Source: a bacterium
GTDB taxonomy: Bacteria; Vulcanimicrobiota; JABDET01
Assembly: GCA_021800275.1 (NCBI GenBank)
Contig: JAJYZB010000002.1
Coordinates: forward strand, 226,047 to 290,046
DNA length: 64,000 bases
Reading direction: 5' to 3'
This document shows, piece by piece, positions 25,620 to 33,704 of this stretch (position 1 is its first letter; the number at the start of each line of letters is the position of its first letter). The translations under genes and the position numbers were made by a program. The notes under the pieces were generated by a model. The model ran no database searches. It saw only the letters and a program-made list of their open reading frames with translations, and had not been told where the DNA came from.

Positions 25620-25633
25620 TTGATCTAGATCAA
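25620..25633 (-). promoter_or_regulatory. Perfect FNR/DNR-type operator TTGATCTAGATCAA
   Basis: An exact TTGAT-N4-ATCAA palindrome 62-75 bp upstream of the hemerythrin-DUF2249 start codon. The consensus is that of FNR, ANR, DNR and NnrR regulators. The adjacent regulator gene (25843-26517) is the obvious candidate to bind it. Confidence 0.8.
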
Positions 25634-25650
25634 GTAAAAAAATATATTTC

Positions 25651-25679
25651 TTGTACTTTCGTGTGTTTTATGGTACAAT
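25651..25679 (+). promoter_or_regulatory. Promoter-like element without a gene
   Basis: TTGTAC, a 17-nt spacer, TACAAT at 25674-25679, pointing right into the second copy of the Uma2 leader. No Uma2 coding sequence follows. Confidence 0.5.
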
Positions 25680-25700
25680 CAAGGCGTACTGCGGCGAAAT

Positions 25701-25755
25701 TTTTGACAGTTTTTTGGCAAAGGTATGTTAAGCTGAAAAGGAGATGAAATCTGAT
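25701..25755 (+). repeat. Leader repeat, copy 2 (orphan)
   Basis: Near-identical to 22231-22285 (three changes in the first 50 nt), again with AAGGAGATGAAAT. Similarity stops at the start-codon region, after which only a 38-codon frame (25756-25872) follows with no Uma2 likeness. Confidence 0.85.
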
Positions 25756-25842
25756 ATGTCAATCCTTGGCTTTCAAACAAAAGAGCGCCGCTCGGTAGTC
25801 CACCATTCTCTCCAACTGCTGAAGCTGTCCTTTCTTGCGTTC

Positions 25843-26517
25843 TTATTTCTCTGGCACTGAAAAGAGTTTTGAAGATTTTTTAATCTGGATACTCCCCCTT
25901 TTTGCTGCAATCCATCCATTTTTCTGCCAGCGATTCAAGATTCTGCTGACTGTATAAAGTGTAGTGCCTGTTAATTCAGCCAGATCTTGACGAGACAGAA
26001 GGAGTTCACTGGTTTTCATTTTTTTTGAAAGTCGGGAGAGAGCGCGGGAAACTCTTACCTCAACTCTTTCTGTGGCTAACTCTAAATATCTCTGTCTGAG
26101 TTCAGACAGTTCATCTCCTAAAATCTGCAGGGCATTCAAGGCGATTTTTGGAGAAAGATCCATCAATTTCCAAATCGTCTCTCTGTCCCACGTAAAAACT
26201 TTTGAAACAGCAGCCGTGGTTCCTGATGCAGGATAAGCGATTCCCCCAAAAAGAGGAACACACCCAAACAATTCTCCAGGACCAGCATACCGAACCACAA
26301 TCTGGCTGCCGTCAGGACTTAACTGGGTGACTTTGACCTTTCCTTCAATTAAGAAAAATAATTGATCCGCTTTTTCGCCCTGACGAAAAAAAACTTCTCC
26401 TTTTTCTTTCTGCGCCATCCCGGCTGCTTCCACAATTCGAGCCAGTGCAGAAGCATCAAGACCTTTAAAAAGTCCACATTTTTTTAAAAATGCAACTTTC
26501 TCCTCATAAATCCGCAA
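25843..26517 (-). CDS. Crp/Fnr-family transcriptional regulator
   Basis: 224 residues: a cyclic-nucleotide-type sensor barrel (about 13-125, with FFRQGEKADQLFFLIEGKVKV and GELFG), a dimer helix and a winged helix (about 160-215). Only two Cys occur (14 and 86), so there is no FNR-type 4Fe-4S cluster; a haem/NO or redox-independent sensor such as DNR/NnrR is more likely. In the recognition helix GTTLYTVSR, the usual Glu contacting the TTGAT guanine is Tyr188, while Ser191-Arg192 are kept. The start is TTG at 26517 without a clear ribosome binding site. It lies just upstream, on the same strand, of the hemerythrin operon. Confidence 0.88.
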   Translation of the reverse strand: MRIYEEKVAFLKKCGLFKGLDASALARIVEAAGMAQKEKGEVFFRQGEKADQLFFLIEGKVKVTQLSPDGSQIVVRYAGPGELFGCVPLFGGIAYPASGTTAAVSKVFTWDRETIWKLMDLSPKIALNALQILGDELSELRQRYLELATERVEVRVSRALSRLSKKMKTSELLLSRQDLAELTGTTLYTVSRILNRWQKNGWIAAKRGSIQIKKSSKLFSVPEK

Positions 26518-26567
26518 ATCGAATTTCGACGAAGTATGCTTAAATATTACTGCCTTCTTCGCCGCGG

Positions 26568-26990
26568 CTATTTTCGCCTGGTTCTGCGAAACCGTCTGGG
26601 GATAGATAGTGCCTGGGATTGAACTCGTTCAGCAGGATTCATTTCTATCTCAGTTTGAGGCACAAAATCGGTTTGGGAAAGGTCATCAGTTGCTAATGGG
26701 GCAGCAGGAATAAATTTCGCCTCAGGTTTAATGCGGAGAATAGGAATGCTGGCTGCAAGAGCCATGACACCTTGCTGCCTCTCTAATCCAAACTCCAATT
26801 TTGTGGGGTCAATTTCCAGATAACGACTGATGACACCCACCATTTCCCGCCTGAGAGTTCCTAGAAGTCCCTCTGAAATACTGGATTGATCTTGAATTAA
26901 AACAGCCCTAAGGCGAGTTTTCGCTTTTTTTGCTGAATCATCGGGAGAAAAAACTTTCCAGAAATTAAATTTTTTCAAGATTTCGATCAT
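26568..26990 (-). CDS. minE: Cell division topological specificity factor MinE
   Basis: Stimulates MinD ATPase and drives Min oscillation or positioning. The 140-residue protein has an N-terminal amphipathic and MinD-binding segment (AKTRLRAVLIQDQSS, matching the ...A..RL...L..DR pattern), a dimerisation domain (LRREMVGVISRYLEIDPTKLEFGLERQ), and an extra ~55-residue C-terminal tail rich in Pro/Arg not found in short MinE proteins. I use the ATG at 26990, 4 nt after minD. The further upstream start at 27050 would lie inside minD. Confidence 0.86.
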   Translation of the reverse strand: MIEILKKFNFWKVFSPDDSAKKAKTRLRAVLIQDQSSISEGLLGTLRREMVGVISRYLEIDPTKLEFGLERQQGVMALAASIPILRIKPEAKFIPAAPLATDDLSQTDFVPQTEIEMNPAERVQSQALSIPRRFRRTRRK

Positions 26991-26994
26991 GGTC

Positions 26995-27801
26995 TTATGC
27001 CTCCACTTTCGCAAAAAACTTCCAGAGTCTTCCGAAAAGATTTTCTCCATTGTCAGGTTTGACAGTGTAAACGAGATCTGGATCTTTCATCCTCTCCACA
27101 ATCTGCCTGTATGCTTCCCCCGCTTTTGACGATGGATTCAACACAGCAGGCTCCCCTTTATTCGAAGAAACCACAATGGCTTCATCCTCTGGGACCATGC
27201 CCAAAAGTTTAATATTCAAAATTTCTTGAATGTCCTCTATGCTCATCATCTGTCCTTTTTTCATCATGTCTTTTCGGACCCGATTCAAAATTAAGCGGGG
27301 ACTATATTTTCCTTCAGCTTCCAGAAGCCCAATAATTCGGTCTGCATCCCGAACCGCGGAGACTTCAGGAGTTGTAACAATCACAGCCTCATCAGCCCCT
27401 GCAACCGCATTTTTGAATCCATGTTCGATTCCAGCAGGACAGTCAATCAAAACATAATCAAACTCACGTCTTAAATTCTCGCAGAGAGTCTTCATCTGCT
27501 GAGGAGTTACATCTTCTTTATCTTTACTCTGGGCTGCTGGAATTAAATAAAGGTTTTCAAACCGTTTGTCTTTGATCATAGCTTGACGAGGAGAACGGCA
27601 TTTCCCTTGAACCACATCCACCAGATCAAAAACGATCCGATTTTCAAGACCCAAAACCAGATCCAGATTTCGGAGCCCGATATCGGTATCAATTAAAATC
27701 ACTCTTTCACCTGAAGCGGCAAGTCCTGAACCTAAATTAGCAGTTGCCGTTGTTTTACCAACTCCCCCTTTACCGGACGTGATGACAAAAACTTTCCCCA
27801 T
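26995..27801 (-). CDS. minD: Septum site-determining ATPase MinD
   Basis: Membrane-associated ATPase that recruits MinC and is displaced by MinE. The 268-residue protein begins KVFVITSGKGGVGKTTATANLG, the deviant Walker A, with IDTDIGLRNLDLVLGLENR, YVLIDCPAGIEHGF and VTTPEVSAVRDADRIIG as further MinD motifs. The C-terminal amphipathic membrane helix is present (LFGRLWKFFAKVEA). The gene order minC-minD-minE on one strand is normal. Confidence 0.96.
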   Translation of the reverse strand: MGKVFVITSGKGGVGKTTATANLGSGLAASGERVILIDTDIGLRNLDLVLGLENRIVFDLVDVVQGKCRSPRQAMIKDKRFENLYLIPAAQSKDKEDVTPQQMKTLCENLRREFDYVLIDCPAGIEHGFKNAVAGADEAVIVTTPEVSAVRDADRIIGLLEAEGKYSPRLILNRVRKDMMKKGQMMSIEDIQEILNIKLLGMVPEDEAIVVSSNKGEPAVLNPSSKAGEAYRQIVERMKDPDLVYTVKPDNGENLFGRLWKFFAKVEA

Positions 27802-27871
27802 ATTTTTCTCCTCCTTTTTTAAATTTTACTCCTCCCATGAATAAAGTTGTTGTTCATTCGTATCTTTTTCA

Positions 27872-28627
27872 TCACAGCAAACTCCTTAACACCTTATGCT
27901 TAAGAGCATAAGGCTCTATGACAATAGAACCTCTTTCAATTTTTGCCATTTCGGGAACATGATCCTCATTCCATTCTTCTGAAGAACGCGCAATGCAGTC
28001 AGCAATTCGAAGCTGCGTTGGTTTAAGCTCCAGAGCCGCGACAACAGCGGTTTGATCCCCTCTAATCCCAGCATGGGCGATCCCTCGGAGAGATCCAAAA
28101 ACAACAATATTCCCAGCAGCCGAAACTTCTGCTCCAGGATTCACATCCCCTAAAATGGTGAGGTCTCCATTAAAATGCTGCAGCTGTCCTGATCTTAAAG
28201 TCTTACGCACAAACAAAGCAGAAGCGTGAACTTCTTCAGGCTTCTCTTTCAAAATTTTTCCACCGCTTTTTACAGGATGATCTATCCTGACACGGCTGCT
28301 CATAATGGAGCCATTCCCAATGAGTTCAATTCCTGCTTCTTTCGCCATCAATTTTGTGATGGGATTATCACTTAAAATTCCTTTGATTCGAATTCCAGCA
28401 GAATGAAGAATTCCCAAAAAAGCGCTGAACTCTTTTTCTTGAAAAGGTCGAGCCCCAAAATCTAAAACAAGTTCAGCGTTCTGAAAAAAAGTAGATTCTT
28501 TTAAAAGCTTTTCCTGGAGAACAGTGGAAAGCTCTTGAAGGGAAAGCTCGGGAGAAAGAATGAGGGTTAACCCTTCTCTCCCTCCTTTTACAACAATCCC
28601 ATCACCCATGCCCTGACGTTCTGTCAA
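27872..28627 (-). CDS. minC: Septum site-determining protein MinC
   Basis: Inhibits FtsZ polymerisation away from midcell. The 251-residue product has the N-terminal FtsZ-binding domain (about 1-105) and the C-terminal right-handed beta-helix that binds MinD (about 140-251): RSGQLQHFNGDLTILGDVNPGAEVSAAGNIVVFGSLRGIAHAG and AALELKPTQLRIADCIARS, which is diagnostic. It is first in the minCDE operon. Confidence 0.94.
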   Translation of the reverse strand: MTERQGMGDGIVVKGGREGLTLILSPELSLQELSTVLQEKLLKESTFFQNAELVLDFGARPFQEKEFSAFLGILHSAGIRIKGILSDNPITKLMAKEAGIELIGNGSIMSSRVRIDHPVKSGGKILKEKPEEVHASALFVRKTLRSGQLQHFNGDLTILGDVNPGAEVSAAGNIVVFGSLRGIAHAGIRGDQTAVVAALELKPTQLRIADCIARSSEEWNEDHVPEMAKIERGSIVIEPYALKHKVLRSLL

Positions 28628-28691
28628 TTGCCCAATTCTCCCTTGTTAACAAGGTGTGGAAAACCCCTTTTCCAAACTTCAATATTTTAAT

Positions 28692-29639
28692 TCATGAAAG
28701 AGGAGAAAATTCCTTTTTTTCAGCCAGATTTTCAAGCGCAATTTCTGAGTTTTTTTTCATTTTTTTTTGTTTAGCTCTCATCAATGGAGTTCCCGAAAAA
28801 AGATCGCCAAATCTTTCCTGATCCAGTTCTGCCCAGGACTGCAGTGAAATCTGATTTTCAAGTCTTGGAAAAAAATCTATCTCATCAGTTGTTTTCTCGA
28901 ACTTATTCCATGGACAGACTTCCTGGCAGATGTCACATCCAAAAATCCAATCCCCGAACTGATTGGCAGTCTCTTGTTCTGGAGGCGCTTTTGATTCAAT
29001 TGTATGATAGGAGATACACTTCGTGCTGTCCACCACATAAGGAGAGACAATTGCCTCTGTTGGACACGCCTCTATGCATTTATTGCACGTTCCGCAGAAA
29101 TCAGAATGGGGTTCATCAGGTTCAATCTCTAAGTCCGTTAAGATTTCTCCGAGAAAAACCCATGATCCTGAATCCTTTGTGATCAAATTGCTGTGTTTTC
29201 CCTGCCATCCAATTCCTGCTCTCTGAGCCCAAACTTTTTCTAAAACAGGGGAAGAATCCACACAGATCTTTGCCTCTGCCTCTCCAGACAGTTCTAAAAT
29301 ATAGTGCGTCAGGGTTTTTAATTTTCTTCTCATCACTTTATGATAATCACTTCCCCAAGCATACCTGGAAATACGACCCTGTTCCAGATGGGCTTTTGTG
29401 GGGTAAGGCGTGTAGTAATTTAAACTTAAAGAAATCACGGTTCTGCAGTCAGAAAAAAATAAGCTCGGGTCTAGACGGATCTCAGGGCTGCGAGCCATAT
29501 ACTCCATGGTCCCTTGATACCCTTGTGTTAACCAGTTCAAAAGCGGAGCATCAGGAAGTTTTTCTGCCCTGGAAAACCCTACATGACTGAATCCGATCTC
29601 AAGAGCTTTTTCCTTAATTTTTTCTTTTAAAAATTTCAC
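28692..29639 (-). CDS. queG: Epoxyqueuosine reductase QueG
   Basis: Cobalamin and Fe-S dependent last step of queuosine tRNA modification. The 315-residue protein has the N-terminal QueG domain (MEYMARSPEIRLDPSL) with the SLNYYTPYP and ISRYAWGSDYHKVM motifs, and two 4Fe-4S cluster motifs: CGTCNKCIEACPTEAI and CDICQEVCPWN. The C-terminal HEAT-like segment is short, giving a length slightly below E. coli QueG. It lies 52 nt beyond minC on the same strand. Confidence 0.93.
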   Translation of the reverse strand: MKFLKEKIKEKALEIGFSHVGFSRAEKLPDAPLLNWLTQGYQGTMEYMARSPEIRLDPSLFFSDCRTVISLSLNYYTPYPTKAHLEQGRISRYAWGSDYHKVMRRKLKTLTHYILELSGEAEAKICVDSSPVLEKVWAQRAGIGWQGKHSNLITKDSGSWVFLGEILTDLEIEPDEPHSDFCGTCNKCIEACPTEAIVSPYVVDSTKCISYHTIESKAPPEQETANQFGDWIFGCDICQEVCPWNKFEKTTDEIDFFPRLENQISLQSWAELDQERFGDLFSGTPLMRAKQKKMKKNSEIALENLAEKKEFSPLS

Positions 29640-29683
29640 AACATTAAGTAAAGATGATGAACAAAAAATATTTAAAAATCGGA

Positions 29684-30043
29684 TTAAGCTAAAAGCATGG
29701 GAAGAGGTTTTAACTCCCTGCGGATCGGATCCAGGGCTAACCCTAAAGCCTCCAAAGTGAAAGCCCCTAAAAGCTGGCTGTCCCCTTTTTCACCAAAGAT
29801 CACATCTGCCACTCCAATCTGTTCCTTATATTTAAAAAGGGCTCCACCCTTTTTCCGAACTATTTTAGATCCATCAGCCAGCCTGAACTCTTGTTTAGTA
29901 ATGGCTTTTATCTTTAATTTTTTCAGAATTGGTTCAGGGACAACAGAATAAATAGCTCCTGAGTCAATCAGAAATTCAACTTTTTCCGTGACCTTAGGAT
30001 TAGACGGATTCCCAACTTCCAATTCCAAAACAGTTAATCCCAT
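29684..30043 (-). CDS. Retropepsin-like aspartic protease
   Basis: 119 residues with a single aspartic protease-like half: FLIDSGAIYSVVPEPIL holds the catalytic D-S-G-A, and LLGAFTLEALGLALDP is the second conserved turn. Such short proteins act as homodimers. I place the start at the ATG at 30043 rather than 30088, because the domain begins at GLTVLELEVGNP and GAAGAG-like bases precede the ATG. It lies just downstream of the TsdA-like cytochrome gene. A catalytic role is not proven; many bacterial homologues are uncharacterised. Confidence 0.78.
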   Translation of the reverse strand: MGLTVLELEVGNPSNPKVTEKVEFLIDSGAIYSVVPEPILKKLKIKAITKQEFRLADGSKIVRKKGGALFKYKEQIGVADVIFGEKGDSQLLGAFTLEALGLALDPIRRELKPLPMLLA

Positions 30044-30084
30044 AATATTTCTTCTCTTCGTGGAAAAAGATGCAAACCCCTTTC

Positions 30085-31077
30085 TCAAGGATGAAGTGCT
30101 GGACGTGGATGGGACAGCACAAAACCCGCAATCTCTTCAGCCTGTTCTGGGGTTAATGTTCCTCCATGGCCATAAGGCATATTCGCTTGAACAAAAGGAA
30201 TTAATTTCTTGAGTTTATTAAATCCTGCCCCTGTGTTAAAGGATTGCTTACCCCATAAAGGAGGAGCAAAAAGGTTTGCTTTTTGATCCATGCCTCCCTG
30301 CCCCTTCAGTCCATGACATTTGCTGCAGTTCACCACGAACAATTTTTCTCCAATTTTTAAACTCGGCTTAAATCTTTTTAAAGACAAAGCCCCTTTTAAC
30401 AAAAGAGGTTTAAGTCCATAACCATATCCTATGGTTCCTGGCGGAGTATTTCGGGAAATATACGCAAAGTAAGCGAGCAGAGCCTTCATCGCTTTTCCTG
30501 TTTTAGAAATCTCTTTCCCATTTTCACTTCTTTCAAAACATTCCTCAATTCGCTGCTTTAATCCAATCACTCTTTTGTCCCGTGGGCTGTATCGAGGATA
30601 ACGATTCACGACACCAACCAGAGAAGTTCCAAATGGAGCTCTTCCATCTTTCAGATGACAGCTGCCGCAGGAAAGCAGATCTCCAACGATCTTTCCTCCC
30701 ATTTCTTTTGGCGTATTATTAAAAATTTTAAATCCATACTGAATAAGTGGGATTTTCTTTTCCTCCTGAGAGGTTTTCCCAGTAGGATGTTTAAAGGCAG
30801 AGAGTGCGCGAATGGAAATGCCTTGATAAGCTTTGTTTTCAGGAATTACTTTTAATCCATACATTTTTTCTGTTAATTGGGAGAGAAATTTAGGATGAGT
30901 CTTCTTTAAAGAAGCAGAAGAGGACTTTGAAATAGGCACTGATGCTGGATGCTTTGCACAGGAAGACAAAACAAAAGAAAAAACGAGAAAAAGCGAAAGA
31001 ACTCCTTTGGGAAAAACAACTTTTCCATGTCCTCTGTTCTGCTGTCGAATCTTGATATTCAAAACCTGCCTCTTCAT
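30085..31077 (-). CDS. TsdA-like dihaem cytochrome c lipoprotein (putative thiosulfate dehydrogenase)
   Basis: 330 residues. An N-terminal signal segment ends in the lipobox LSSC (Cys40). Haem motifs are C137-GSC-H and C251-SKC-H. Between them SCHLKDGRAPF, VGVVNRYPRYSPRDKRV and QRIEECFERSENGKEI closely follow the TsdA pattern, including a conserved Cys (C180) in the region where TsdA supplies its unusual Cys haem ligand. TsdA joins two thiosulfates to tetrathionate in the periplasm. It is divergent from the binding-protein and DsrE-like genes. Direction of catalysis and substrate are inferred, not shown. Confidence 0.82.
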   Translation of the reverse strand: MKRQVLNIKIRQQNRGHGKVVFPKGVLSLFLVFSFVLSSCAKHPASVPISKSSSASLKKTHPKFLSQLTEKMYGLKVIPENKAYQGISIRALSAFKHPTGKTSQEEKKIPLIQYGFKIFNNTPKEMGGKIVGDLLSCGSCHLKDGRAPFGTSLVGVVNRYPRYSPRDKRVIGLKQRIEECFERSENGKEISKTGKAMKALLAYFAYISRNTPPGTIGYGYGLKPLLLKGALSLKRFKPSLKIGEKLFVVNCSKCHGLKGQGGMDQKANLFAPPLWGKQSFNTGAGFNKLKKLIPFVQANMPYGHGGTLTPEQAEEIAGFVLSHPRPALHP

Positions 31078-31117
31078 TTCTCCAAATCATAAACTTCAAG
31101 TCCCAAAATCTTATTCC

Positions 31118-31146
31118 TTGTCATGAACATCATGATTTTGCATTAT
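31118..31146 (+). promoter_or_regulatory. Promoter-like element of the binding protein-DsrE pair
   Basis: TTGTCA, a 17-nt spacer, CATTAT at 31141-31146. The spacer region carries two TCATGA palindromes 3 nt apart (31121-31135), a possible operator. Confidence 0.4.
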
Positions 31147-31241
31147 GCTCAAGGAACTATTCCAAAAATTCAAGAAGTTTTGATGCACTGTGAAAAAAAT
31201 AGCAAATCCATGCAAGATCAGACCCTGAGAAAGGAGAAATT

Positions 31242-32243
31242 GTGTTAAAAAAAATGAATTGGCGAATTTTTACTGCTTTTTTTCTTCTGACAGCCTTTAC
31301 TCCACTGCTATCTTCTGCTTCAGGAATTAGAGGAACTTACCCGCCTTGGTGTCAGAACGGGGACCCTGCTGTCCATCAAGGATATCTCTTCAATGCCCAA
31401 ACCGTGGACAACAATCCGGATTATCACGGGAATATTACCGCTGTTATTCTGCATCCAGAATCCAGTCTGGTCCTTTATATCGGAGGAAACATTTTTTTCG
31501 TGATGCCGCGTCTGATTAAAGCGTTTAGAAAAAAATATCCGGTGATAAAACACGTTTTTTATATCACGATTCCACCTGGTATTTTGATCAGAATGTGGAA
31601 GCGCCACGATACTATTACTCTTGGAAATTTAACCCTTCAAGTTTCCCCTGACGTGTTTATGGCAGGAGCGAAAAAACTGCGTTACACGAATCGAATCGGA
31701 ATGACTGTTGGTCCTATTACTTCTTACGCCACTAATGATTTAGAAATCATGACTTATAAAGGAGATCCCTACCATATCACAGGATTAAAGAGCTTTGAAA
31801 ATCCGCGCCTCACCTTATCCATGCCTAATCCGGCATGGGAGGGGATTGCCAGGCAGATTAAAGCCTCTCTTGTAAAAGCTGGAGGAAAAAAATTAGAGGA
31901 GGCTGTTTATCGGGATGGAGTGAAAACAGGAAGAGTCTTCTTAACCCACATTCATCACCGTCAAACTCCCATGAGAATCATAGGGAAAAAATCGGATGCA
32001 GGGGTTACCTGGTATTCCGAAGTTAAATTTCAAGAAATGATTGGAAACCCAATCACAGGGATTCAGATTCCGAATCATGAAAACACCAAAGCGCTCTATG
32101 GAGCTGCCCTGACTAAAGACGCTTTAAATCCGATGGCTGGCAGGGAATGGCTGCGCTTTTTAAAAACGAAAATCGCTCTCAAAATCTTCGAGCATTACGG
32201 ATTTAAACCTCCCACTCACAGTAGAGAAGGACAAACAAAATGA
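31242..32243 (+). CDS. Periplasmic substrate-binding protein, ModA-like
   Basis: 333 residues with a signal peptide (cut near LLSSASG). The fold pattern is that of a type II periplasmic binding protein: an N-terminal lobe with HVFYITIPPGILI, a hinge region, and the end KDALNPMAGREWLRFLKTKIALKIFEHYGFKPPT, which is typical of ModA/solute-binding proteins. No ABC permease or ATPase is adjacent. The partners are instead a DsrE-like protein and a TsdA-like cytochrome, so it may deliver a sulfur compound to periplasmic chemistry. The start GTG at 31242 fits AAGGAG 5 nt upstream better than the ATG at 31254. Confidence 0.72.
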   Translation: MLKKMNWRIFTAFFLLTAFTPLLSSASGIRGTYPPWCQNGDPAVHQGYLFNAQTVDNNPDYHGNITAVILHPESSLVLYIGGNIFFVMPRLIKAFRKKYPVIKHVFYITIPPGILIRMWKRHDTITLGNLTLQVSPDVFMAGAKKLRYTNRIGMTVGPITSYATNDLEIMTYKGDPYHITGLKSFENPRLTLSMPNPAWEGIARQIKASLVKAGGKKLEEAVYRDGVKTGRVFLTHIHHRQTPMRIIGKKSDAGVTWYSEVKFQEMIGNPITGIQIPNHENTKALYGAALTKDALNPMAGREWLRFLKTKIALKIFEHYGFKPPTHSREGQTK

Positions 32244-32292
32244 GAACGTTAATTCCAACAATAAAAAATCAAACTAAATAAAGGAGAGAAAA

Positions 32293-32862
32293 ATGAATAA
32301 AATGAAATGGTTTTTCAGTTTTGCAGGAGTCCTCATTATTGCCGCAGCATTAGGTTATGCTGCCCATGCTTATACGACGAACTGGAGAGGGAAAGCTCCT
32401 ACTTCCCATCCAGACACATGGTATGGATGGCACACTGTCAAAGGAGCAAGAAAATACTTTCCCAATCTAGCCACGATACCCCCGTTTACAATGGGAGCTC
32501 CTCCAGTTCCAGGGAAAATTTATCATGCCCTTTTTATCATCAGCGCTAATAATAAAATTAAAATGAATAAAATCATTGACAATATCCACAATGCTTTAAA
32601 TGACCCCAGATTAAAAGGACATATAAAAATTGAGCTTCTGGCTTTCAGCGCAGGATCTCATCTTTATTTTAAAGGAAGTGGACGAGAAAAGGCTCTCCTG
32701 AAACTGAAAAAAATGGGGGTTGAGCTTGCCCAGTGCGCCAACAGTTTATATGAACTCCATATCCCGATTTCAAAATTGTATCCCTTCATTAAAATTGTTC
32801 CTTCTGCTCAAGGAGAGATTATTTTGAGAGAATCTGAAGGGTATGCGTATTTAAAACCGTAA
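32293..32862 (+). CDS. Exported DsrE/DsrF-like protein
   Basis: 189 residues. An N-terminal hydrophobic segment (about 5-28, ending YAAHAYTT) should export or anchor it. The rest has the DsrE fold pattern: YHALFIISANNKIKMNKIIDNIHNALNDP, KIELLAFSAGSHLYFKGSGREKALLKLKKMGVELAQCANSL. One Cys (in AQCANSL) is at the position used by DsrE proteins as the sulfur carrier. It has a good AAGGAG and probably shares a transcript with the upstream binding protein. The pathway role is inferred from neighbours. Confidence 0.78.
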   Translation: MNKMKWFFSFAGVLIIAAALGYAAHAYTTNWRGKAPTSHPDTWYGWHTVKGARKYFPNLATIPPFTMGAPPVPGKIYHALFIISANNKIKMNKIIDNIHNALNDPRLKGHIKIELLAFSAGSHLYFKGSGREKALLKLKKMGVELAQCANSLYELHIPISKLYPFIKIVPSAQGEIILRESEGYAYLKP

Positions 32863-32885
32863 CTTTTTCTCAATCTACCGCCAAA

Positions 32886-32917
32886 GGAGAGCCTGATAAA
32901 GGCTCTTCTTTTTTTTT
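32886..32917 (+). terminator. Intrinsic terminator after the DsrE-like gene
   Basis: AGAGCC / GGCTCT stem with a 7-nt loop, followed by TTC and nine T (32909-32917). Confidence 0.8.
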
Positions 32918-32976
32918 AAATTCGATTAGAGAGCGGGGATAAGGCGGATGGGCAGTGAAAATAAAGGCAGATAAAT

Positions 32977-33651
32977 TTAAAGGCGAATAATCCCAGTCCG
33001 AATCGCAAATTTTGCAAGTTCAACGCAGTTTTTCAGTTTCAGTTTTTTCATAATGCGGTAGCGGTGGGTCATCACCGTTTTCCACGAAATAAAAAGTGTT
33101 TTTGCAATCTCTTTCTGGGTAAACCCCTCTGCAATCAATTGAAAAATCTCCTTTTCTCTCTCGGTTAATTTCGACAGTTCTTCCAGAATAAAAGTTTCAC
33201 TAGAAGGAGCATCACCAATCAATTTATTGACGACCACAGGAGAGGCATAGTTTTTCCCACCCAATACTTGAGCCGCTGCGTAAGAAATCTCAGCGCGATC
33301 GGCTCCAAGAATAATCAGTCCATTTGCTCCTGATTTATAAACTCTCAGCAGCAGATTCAGCTGCAAATTTTGTGCTAAAACTAAAATTTTAAGTTTTGGA
33401 GAGAGCTTTTTCATTTCCTGAATGCAGTTCACTGTAGATTCTACAACAGCATCATAACCAACTACCACCATGTTAGCCTTTTTTAAAAGAGATTCAATCT
33501 CTGACAGCTTATTAGAGCTTGTCTCCTCTACGGCTAAAGAACCGATCCTGTATTCTGCAGCGGTTTCTGTCAATACTTTTTTAATCCCTTCTCGAATAAG
33601 AGGAATAGAATGACAGATGAGAATACGAAAATTACTTCGGTCTTTTTTCAT
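32977..33651 (-). CDS. LuxR-type regulator with degenerate receiver domain
   Basis: 224 residues: a receiver-like domain (about 9-130) and a LuxR/NarL helix-turn-helix (about 160-222, LTEREKEIFQLIAEGFTQKEIAKTLFISWKTVMTHRYRIMKKL). The receiver lacks its chemistry: the acidic pair after beta-1 reads C13-H14, and the phosphoacceptor Asp position in MVVVGYDAVV reads Gly. The conserved Lys of the beta-5 loop is also not evident. Phosphorylation by a histidine kinase is therefore unlikely, and no kinase gene is near. It lies head-to-tail with the divergent sulfur-module terminator. Confidence 0.88.
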   Translation of the reverse strand: MKKDRSNFRILICHSIPLIREGIKKVLTETAAEYRIGSLAVEETSSNKLSEIESLLKKANMVVVGYDAVVESTVNCIQEMKKLSPKLKILVLAQNLQLNLLLRVYKSGANGLIILGADRAEISYAAAQVLGGKNYASPVVVNKLIGDAPSSETFILEELSKLTEREKEIFQLIAEGFTQKEIAKTLFISWKTVMTHRYRIMKKLKLKNCVELAKFAIRTGIIRL

Positions 33652-33704
33652 GGATTTGTCAAATTAAAATCATTGTTCAAAGAGCACATTTTTACTCCAT
33701 TCAA

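Noticed and set aside
25756..25872. 38-codon frame after the orphan Uma2 leader
   Set aside because: It has a ribosome binding site, but overlaps the end of the Crp/Fnr gene and shows no protein-like conservation I can recognise.
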